Assembly: GCA_049999725.1 (NCBI GenBank)
Contig: JBNGIS010032394.1
Location: 1 to 37,402 of the forward strand
Direction of reading: 5' to 3'
Length of the DNA stretch: 37,402 nucleotides
Source: Haplomitrium mnioides
Lineage: Eukaryota; Marchantiophyta; Haplomitriopsida; Calobryales
Each line of letters opens with the position of its first letter. The first letter of the stretch is position 1. The notes under the pieces are model-generated. The model did not search any database and was not told where the DNA came from. It saw only the letters and a program-made list of their open reading frames with translations. The position numbers were made by a program, and so were the translations under genes. Of the stretch, positions 31,539 through 37,402 are shown piece after piece.

Positions 31539-32760
31539 TTATTGGACCTCCATATCCCTTGGTTTTGATATCCTCTTGCTTGGACCTGGACATCCATACT
31601 CATCTTTTGATATCTGATGTTGGTTGTCTCCCAATGGATGGCTCAGCTTCCATTTTAGATTCAGGATTTGGTCTCTTTGAAAATGACATCCATGTTGTAT
31701 TTGATCTTTTGTGCTGCAAATGACTTCCCCTAGGTTGTGGTTTAGAAGACGGTACCCTTTGACTCTAGGCTGATATCCTGCAAAAGTGCCAATGTCAGAT
31801 ATATTCCTTGCTTTCTTTTTGCATTTTCTGCCCTTCAAGGTTGATAAAAGGCCAATATTGGTAAGATAGTTGGATGTGGTTATGGTCTTAGCCCAATGCC
31901 TTTCAACAAAGCCAGCCTCACTCAACATGCATCTTGTCGTTTCAACAAGTGTTTTGTTCAATTGTTCAATTGCACTATTCTATGTTGTGCTTGCTTCTGA
32001 TTATTGTCTTACTTTGATTCTTGCCTCCTTTTAAGTATATTTTGAACTTCTTGTTTGTTTTTTTACCTCTTCCATTTGTTTTGAGAGTGTTCATTGAAGC
32101 GTTGAGCTCATTGGTTACTTGTTTGACAAAATTCCCAAGGACTTCATCCTCGGTCTTCATGATATCCATGAATGTTTCCCTACTTTGGTCATCTGTAAAT
32201 GTTACAAAGTATCTGGCTCCTTCAATAGAGGTGACTTTACAAGGGTCCATATATATCAGAGTGGATTATATCTAACTTGTGTGTGACTTGTTGTTGTAGT
32301 GTTTGATTTTCTGACTTTCAGTGGTGGTGTTGTTTTCCTTAAACAAAAATATCCTAGCCTTTTACGCCATAATTGTAAGTCTTATTCTTCTTGGGTTACG
32401 ATGATGGCAGCATTCTCTTTTGAAATGGTGATTCCGCTATAAAGGATCCTTGTATTCAGACTTATCAATATATTTTCTGATGCTCTATTTTCTATATACA
32501 AAACTATCAACAACTTGAGTGACTTATGAGGATCTCCCATTTGTAGTGAATCACGATGCTCTTCTTATCCAAGTATCTGAGCATCATAGATTGGACTTGG
32601 ATCAGGTTTTCCTCCTAGATATTTATGGTTGCAGTCATGACTTGTTGCTTCTAAATCTGGGTTCCACCGCTGTTTAGTGCAATCACTTCCCAAGACTATT
32701 CTTTCTAGGTTTCTAAGCCTCTTAGTTTGGATTTGGGTAAGGTCTTACTTCTAGGCTTCA
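31539..32760 (-). pseudogene. Copia protease remnant, GAG-pre-integrase and integrase
   Basis: On the minus strand a protease C-terminal remnant reads MGDPHKS (about 32540). A GAG-pre-integrase motif, LQLWRKRLGYF, lies near 32360. The integrase core starts with LDIIHSDIYGP (first catalytic Asp, about 32245-32275), then VTSIEGARYFVTFTDDQSR with the second Asp region. The K-x-x-R-S-D-N-G-G-E-Y part is eroded. The C-terminal part at 31961-31539 is open (MNKTLVETTRCMLSEAGF, HWAKTITTSNYL, GTFAGYQPRVKGYRLLN, SKPRDMEVQ). It would insert copia DNA; it is broken by frameshifts. Confidence 0.85.
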
Positions 32761-32879
32761 TGATTGCAGACATGACTGTTGCTTTTGAATATAGATACCA
32801 CCTTTGTTTTAAGTGCAATCATCTCTTAGAGTTTTGCTTTGATTCTTGGGACTAATTTGCTGTAACTACCTCATGCTCA

Positions 32880-33640
32880 TCATCTGAGCTGTCGTGCAGC
32901 ATTAGTCTTGGTCTTGCCCTTGCCTCTATTGTAATTTGTGTCTATGTAGCTCTTGGTAAATTTGAACTTGTCATTCAAAGCAAGTTTGCAATACTTCATC
33001 TCCACAATCCTTCTGCAAGTGCCCACTCCTTTTGCAATATGTACACTTTGGAACCTTGCCCTTCTTTGCAACTAGTGTTGAATACATATTGTTGCATTCC
33101 TTGTGCTTAACCATCTTTGGTCATCAAGCTGAACTTGAGGCTTGATTTGATTCTGCTACACATGCGAAGAACTTCTCCATAGTGGTGATATGTACTACTT
33201 TGAGAGTTCTTGGGGCCTGCCTACATGTCAAAAACTCTGTTAGGTCAACAAGACCTCTTTGTTCAGAAGCCTTCTTGAAGCTATACCTCACTTGCAATAA
33301 TGACTTTACTTGAGTGAGTTGTATCTTGCCCAAGTTTAGGTAGCTCTGAGCACCTCAATTTGCTTGGATCTCAATAGCAATTTCCTTCTCACTGACAATG
33401 TTGTCACTAGGTTTAGGATTGCCATCATTTCGATGCATGAAATTTTGTCTTCCATAGATCTCAGTATTCTATGGGATTCTTGCCTTGTGACTTCTTTAAT
33501 ATCATTTTCTTTGTCTGCTAATTTTGTTGTAGTAGGTGTTCTTTCAACATGCTCTTACAAGCTTTTACTCTTAGATTGTTTAACCTAGAACAATAAAATT
33601 CTCTCCAATTTGTGACTTTGAGCTTTTCAACAAATTTGTC
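32880..33640 (-). pseudogene. Copia gag pseudogene
   Basis: The minus strand shows SLLQVRYSFKKASEQRGLVD and TTMEKFFACVAESN (33333-33124). An intact CCHC zinc knuckle, CTYCKRSGHLQKDC, lies at 33045-33004. The knuckle sits about 600 bp from the primer site, as in other copia elements. Stops and shifts disrupt the rest. Confidence 0.82.
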
Positions 33641-33654
33641 ACCTTCCCATGAGT

Positions 33655-33668
33655 GGGCTCATAACCTA
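33655..33668 (-). other. Degenerate copia primer-binding site
   Basis: Minus-strand TAGGTTATGAGCCC, right after the 5' LTR, resembles the initiator tRNA-Met site TGGTATCAGAGCCC, with a one-base deletion and substitutions. Confidence 0.55.
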
Positions 33669-33676
33669 GTTAAAAT

Positions 33677-34543
33677 TGAATGAAAATTTTTCCCGATAGT
33701 GACTGAAATGTAACTTTGAAGCTTGCTTGTTGCTTATCTAGAGTAGTTGGAACCCAATTTTATTTAAACTTTGGTTTTGATAAAATAGTCGAGTAATCTT
33801 CTGACTTTAGAACCGCAAGAAGAGGGAGCCCTACTTTCATAAAAACGCTTTATTGATGCCTACAACCTCTTTCTTAGGGTGACTCTTTGCAATAGCAAAA
33901 ATAAATGAAGGCTTCTATATGTTTTCCTGACTAGAAAAAGTGGGGTCTTTTATGTTTGCGCGATAGCCAAAAATGGACATGCACTTTCCCTTTATCTTTG
34001 TGATAGCGCAAACGAGGCCTCTTGTGTTTGCTCGATATCAAAGAATAAGCGTGCGCCCTCTTTGTATTTTGCGATAACAGAAACTAGGCCTCTTGTGTTT
34101 GCGATAGCAGAAAACGGGTGTGCGCTCTCTCTCTTCTTTGCGATAAGAAAAACAAACATATACGCATTTGTGCTTATACGATAGCAAGAAAACAAACGCC
34201 TCTCCTTTGTGGAGATGAGCATCATGAACTTAGAGCAAGAAATGAAAGACTTACGTATAATATATGGTTTGTGCAAGATCAACTCGATGGTATGTCTTAT
34301 GAGAATATATACACAAAAAGAAAAATATCTTCTCAATAATTACAATGCAATAATGAGCGCATATTTTTTCTCTACCAAATGTTTTGCATCATACTATTGC
34401 ATGATCTGCATGCCTCGTGAATTTTCTTTCTCCAATCACGCAAGAAAACAAATTTGTCTGAATGCAGATATGACTAATACGTGGAAATACTATAAATTAA
34501 CCATAACTAACTATCTAGCTAGTTAGGCTAACCATGACTAACA
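33677..34543 (-). repeat. 5' LTR of the copia element, with internal tandem units
   Basis: About 867 bp, starting TGTTAGTCATGGTTAGC and ending near CATTCA on the minus strand, homologous to 20581-21413. Between 33880 and 34165 it holds several degenerate direct units built on GAGGCCTCTTGTGTTTGCG, GCGATAGCA and GTGCGCCCTC words. Unit number and spacing differ from the 3' LTR, so the array changed after or during insertion. Confidence 0.8.
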
Positions 34544-34639
34544 ATATGTTAGAGTAACACTACACATAAACATTACACATATAATAGTAGCACATAATGA
34601 ACTTCAAAAAACCTACAAGGTAAGAGATGCCTAGCAAAA

Positions 34640-35765
34640 CCTTCCTTCTTCGTATGCTAGGTGGAGGAATCTAATTGGTTCCTTTCTATCCTCTTTTAAT
34701 TGGACCACCTTTTACTTTGCTCATATATTTCTTCTTAACAAATAATACTGGTGCACTAAAAGGAGAGATGTTTGGCTAAATGAATCTTTTTTTCCAACAA
34801 TTTAGTAGTCAGATATTTGAATTCCTTGAGTTCATGATGAGGTAAACAATATGGTGCTTTGCACGGTGGAGAACTTTTTGAAACAACCTCAATCTTGTGA
34901 TCAATGCCTCATTTAGAAAACAAGTCATAAAATAAATCATTGAGAAAAATGTCGTGGAACTCCTTCAAAATACCTTGAAATTTGTGTGAAACATTATGTT
35001 TTAAGTCCTTATCAATTGTGAGTTCACATATGAGCTCAAAAAACACCATATCTTGCTTTTTGATTGAGTTTGCTCTAAACACATATGAGGGTAGGCGCCT
35101 TGAATGAGGTTGTACTTGAGATGTCGTGAGTGTCTTCTTTTGCCAACATACTTGTGGATTATATCATTGTAACTACTACATTCCAAGATTAGTGTTAAAT
35201 TTGGCCAATGTCATCATCTTCCACTCCAACTTCTATTTATAGTTACCTATATGTAAAGCTATATTTTGAGACAAACATCAATAGCTCACTTTGACCATTT
35301 GCTATTTCAACCACCTCATGCTCTTCTTTTTTAAGTGGCAACTTCATTTTCAATCCTATAGCTTGTGATAAATAACTTTCTTTTGCTTGGAAGTCCACCA
35401 AAACTCTTATTTTAGATCCTTTCATCCATCTATCAACCACAATTAGTCCTCATTTTTTTTTGTATAGTAGATTTGATTTTGTCAAATGCTTTCTTTGCTT
35501 TTGTTCTTTATTCTAGCAAAACCATGAAGTTTTTTTTGCTAGTACCCATCATTTCCTTGACATTTCTTCCTCTCCTCTATTGTTGATATTATGAAGAGGC
35601 TGTCAAAACACTTGCCTTCAATTGGGTTGTACAGCTTTGCAAGTCGATGCAATATGTTCTACTCGACCACAATTGTAGCATGTTTGCATTTCTCAATGTT
35701 CTTCCATCCTCAACAGCCGCTACTTTGAACCAGGAACCGCTACTGGGTTCATGTTTCACTTGATA
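34640..35765 (-). pseudogene. Ty3/gypsy remnant III (zinc knuckle, protease, start of RT)
   Basis: On the minus strand a perfect CCHC knuckle, CYNCGRVEHIASTC, lies at 35680-35639. The protease at 35440-35243 reads IRVLVDFQAKESYLSQAIGL, then VVEIANGQ; the active-site DSGA has become DFQA, so it is dead. RT start text follows: DHKIEVVSKSSPP, CKAPYCLPHHELKEFK and LTTKLLEKKI (34900-34780), and then APVLFVKKKY. It ends about 100 bp before the copia LTR. This family differs from gypsy I and II (no methyltransferase between protease and RT is possible here, since the two are nearly contiguous). Confidence 0.8.
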
Positions 35766-35799
35766 GTCGAATTTTTTTTTTTGAAGATTTGGCATTCAA

Positions 35800-36069
35800 A
35801 AACATCAAATTTTAAACTAAAATCTTCTTTTTGAAAAAAAAAGTTTTTTGTTAACAAAAATGCATATTTCCATTTAGATTATATGTCAAATATTTTATTT
35901 AGAAAGAAAACTTAAAAAGAAAACATTTTGATTATTCAAATATTTTGAAAAAGCTTGACACTATTGTAAATAAATTAAATTCAAGAAAAAGGAAATAAAA
36001 TATATATCTTTCGATAGAAAAAAAGCACAGAAAAACCTAAATGTCTATTTGGATAAAGACTTTAAACCT
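35800..36069. other. AT-rich flank of copy C
   Basis: Very AT-rich, no coding content. By position it is the outer end of copy C, comparable to the right tail of copy B. Words such as AAAAATGCATATTTCCATTTAGATTA loosely resemble the left end of copy B (near 23190) in inverted orientation. Confidence 0.4.
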
Positions 36070-36440
36070 GACTTGGAGCATCGTAGCCAACAAAGTCTAT
36101 GCAAGCATAGACTCCAAACCACAATCGTAAATCCTATGCACGCATAGACTCCGAACAAGAATTCTAAATACTCTGCTTGCTTTGACTCTCAACAAGAACA
36201 ACGAAGCCATGCACGCATGGAATTTCAACTACAATCCAACAGCAAAAACACGCCAAGCATCTAAAGAAGAACCCTACAGCTTATGCAATCATGGACATTG
36301 AACAAGAACCCTTTGACGAATGGGTGCCGATACTCTGAACAACAATTCCAGATCTTAAGCGTGCAAGGGAACCGGAGAAGAACTACAAAGCCTTAAATGC
36401 GCAAAGACACTAAACAATGTGCAAAGCCTACACATAATTC
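36070..36440. repeat. Repeat block of copy C
   Basis: Several CTATGCAAGCATAGACTCC, CTATGCACGCATAGACTCC and CCATGCACGCATGG units (36100-36220) at about 45-50 bp spacing, then more degenerate ones to 36440. It follows the methyltransferase stop by about 190 bp. This is the best preserved form of the repeat family in the window. Confidence 0.75.
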
Positions 36441-36627
36441 TGAGATTAGAAATTGAGTTCAAACCATTCTTGGACTATCAAAAGGGTCAACTTATTCTTA
36501 GGGGAAATAAATGGAATCTTGATGAAAGACTTGTAGTAAAATGAAAGAGCACTGAGATGAAATTTTTGGCAAAAAAGATTTAGAAAAAATAAATTTTATT
36601 ATGAAGGAAAATAGTACAAACATGTCA

Positions 36628-37402
36628 TCAAACAATCTCCTCTTCCGGAGGAACTGTCTCATCTACATCTACTGGCTGAGCATCTGCAGCCGCTAGAGAA
36701 TCTTGACGAGACTTTCCAGTCCCCGATATCACTATAGAGTCACCAGAAGCACCTGCAGTACCAGGAGGAATAGGTTCCTTGTGGTACGCAAATACTATTT
36801 GTGACTCAGTCACATCGAATGGCAAGGAAGCCATCTCCAAAACCCTTTGAGGAATATAGATAGACTGACGTCTATCGTATTCCACAGCGATGCAATTTTG
36901 CATAAGCTTTAGAGCACAGACAAGGTCTGTGCCAAACCCAGAGCAAAGATCTAGAATCCAATCTTGCTCTGTAGAAAGATGGTCAATGAAAAAATTATAT
37001 AAAGCCTACGGTTTTTGATAAACATTCATAGGAGCATCATCTCATGGATGTTTGAGCTTAGCAAAAACTGCAGGACAGCTAAATACGCTACGAATTGGTT
37101 GTCGAAGAAGTCTCGTTGCAGAAGAAGCTTGCAAATTGAAATGTCGCATGCTCCTCTTTCCGTCTTTTGACCAGTAGCCCACCGTCCAGTACTTGTGGGC
37201 ATAGGCAATTCTGGAACCACCAGAATGATGTATGTTGCTTTTGTCCCTGCGAAAAAAAAACAACAAGGTCAAACCCTGTAACAAAAATGTAAGATAAATA
37301 AAAGACAAAGAAATCAAAACAAAAATAAAAAATGAAAGAAAAACTTGCCAGACGCCATGATCAACTACACAGCCGACTTCTGAAAGAGCATCCTCCATGA
37401 TG
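36628..37402 (-). pseudogene. DNA amino-methyltransferase-like gene, copy C (partial, best preserved)
   Basis: It runs in from the right window edge. The minus strand reads EDALSEVGCVVDHGVW, a T-rich probable intron, then DKSNIHHSGGSRIAYAHKYW, VGYWSKDGKRSMRHFNLQAS and PIRSVFSCPAVFAKLKHP. NVYQKP and ALYNFFIDHLSTEQDWI follow, then the SAM loop DLCSGFGT at 36951-36928, CALKLMQNCIAVEYDRRQ (acidic residue binding the SAM ribose in VEYD) and a 91-residue open C-terminus ending PPEEEIV at 36628. Only two stops break exon 2 (after KHP and after QKP). Beta-class DNA methyltransferases have the same QKP - DxxxGxGT - E-x-D order. The catalytic DPPY region lies beyond the window. Confidence 0.75.
37247..37344 (-). 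other. Probable intron in copy C methyltransferase gene
   Basis: A 98-bp pyrimidine-rich segment starts GTTTTTC and ends TTCGCAG. It interrupts homology to copy B, which has only about 24 bp here. Copy A has a similar T-rich stretch at the same place. Exact GT-AG removal leaves a one-base phase mismatch, so an indel or a different splice site must be assumed. Confidence 0.5.

Larger units (their letters stand above)
20581..34543 (-). mobile_element. Ty1/copia element, minus strand, split by a nested insertion
   Basis: Homologous LTRs in the same orientation bound the element (34543-33677 and 21413-20581). Reading the minus strand, the order is 5' LTR, initiator-Met-like primer site, gag with CCHC knuckle, protease remnant, GAG-pre-integrase, integrase, [insertion of about 8 kb], RT, RNase H, 3' LTR. 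That is standard copia order, so the pieces on each side of 22946-31150 belong together. Without the insertion it would be about 5.7 kb, normal for copia. All coding parts are broken. Confidence 0.85.

Noticed and set aside
35589-35795. Minus-strand ORF NANMLQLWSSRTYCIDLQSC as a separate small protein
   Set aside because: It is a shifted reading of the gypsy III zinc knuckle, which is perfect in the neighbouring frame.
4706-36440. CRISPR array as an explanation of the spaced repeats
   Set aside because: The units are degenerate, lack constant-length unique spacers and lie in a eukaryotic transposon context.
1-37402. tRNA, rRNA or intact host genes
   Set aside because: No cloverleaf-like or rRNA-like sequence and no long conserved host reading frame was seen on either strand.

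Overview
This window looks like nuclear DNA from a large-genome land plant and is almost entirely decayed transposable elements. I see no intact host gene, rRNA or tRNA. The evidence is AT-rich sequence, plant-type Ty3/gypsy and Ty1/copia polyprotein relics, initiator-tRNA-Met-like primer sites, nested insertions, and no full-length ORF. The gypsy family and the DDE-like protein family suggest a non-flowering plant (fern, lycophyte, gymnosperm or bryophyte). That is an inference I cannot test here.

Layout. (1) 1-4705, plus strand: gypsy remnant I, with gag, protease and the start of RT. (2) 4706-10374: copy A of an unusual two-gene element. It holds a minus-strand fragment of a DDE-like transposase gene and, divergently, a plus-strand gene for a DNA amino-methyltransferase-like protein. 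Blocks of short palindromic repeats lie between and inside the genes. (3) 10375-19866, plus strand: gypsy element II, with LTRs, gag, protease, a cytosine-5 DNA methyltransferase domain, RT, RNase H, integrase and a terminal PHD finger. (4) 20581-34543, minus strand: a copia element with both LTRs. (5) About 22946-31150, nested inside the copia pol gene: copy B, the most complete two-gene element. (6) 34640-35765, minus strand: gypsy remnant III. (7) 35800-37402, minus strand: copy C of the methyltransferase gene with its repeat block, running off the window end.

The main discovery is that two unrelated transposon classes here carry their own DNA methyltransferase. Gypsy II carries a DNMT-like C5 enzyme between protease and RT, plus a PHD finger after integrase. 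The two-gene element pairs a DDE-like protein (motifs IDGM, LELDN and a degenerate GHTHED box) with a beta-class N6-adenine/N4-cytosine-type methyltransferase (QKP box followed by a DLCSGFGT SAM-binding loop). Three copies of the second system share gene order or repeat content, so it looks like a real element family rather than a chance association. All copies in the window are broken by stops and frameshifts.
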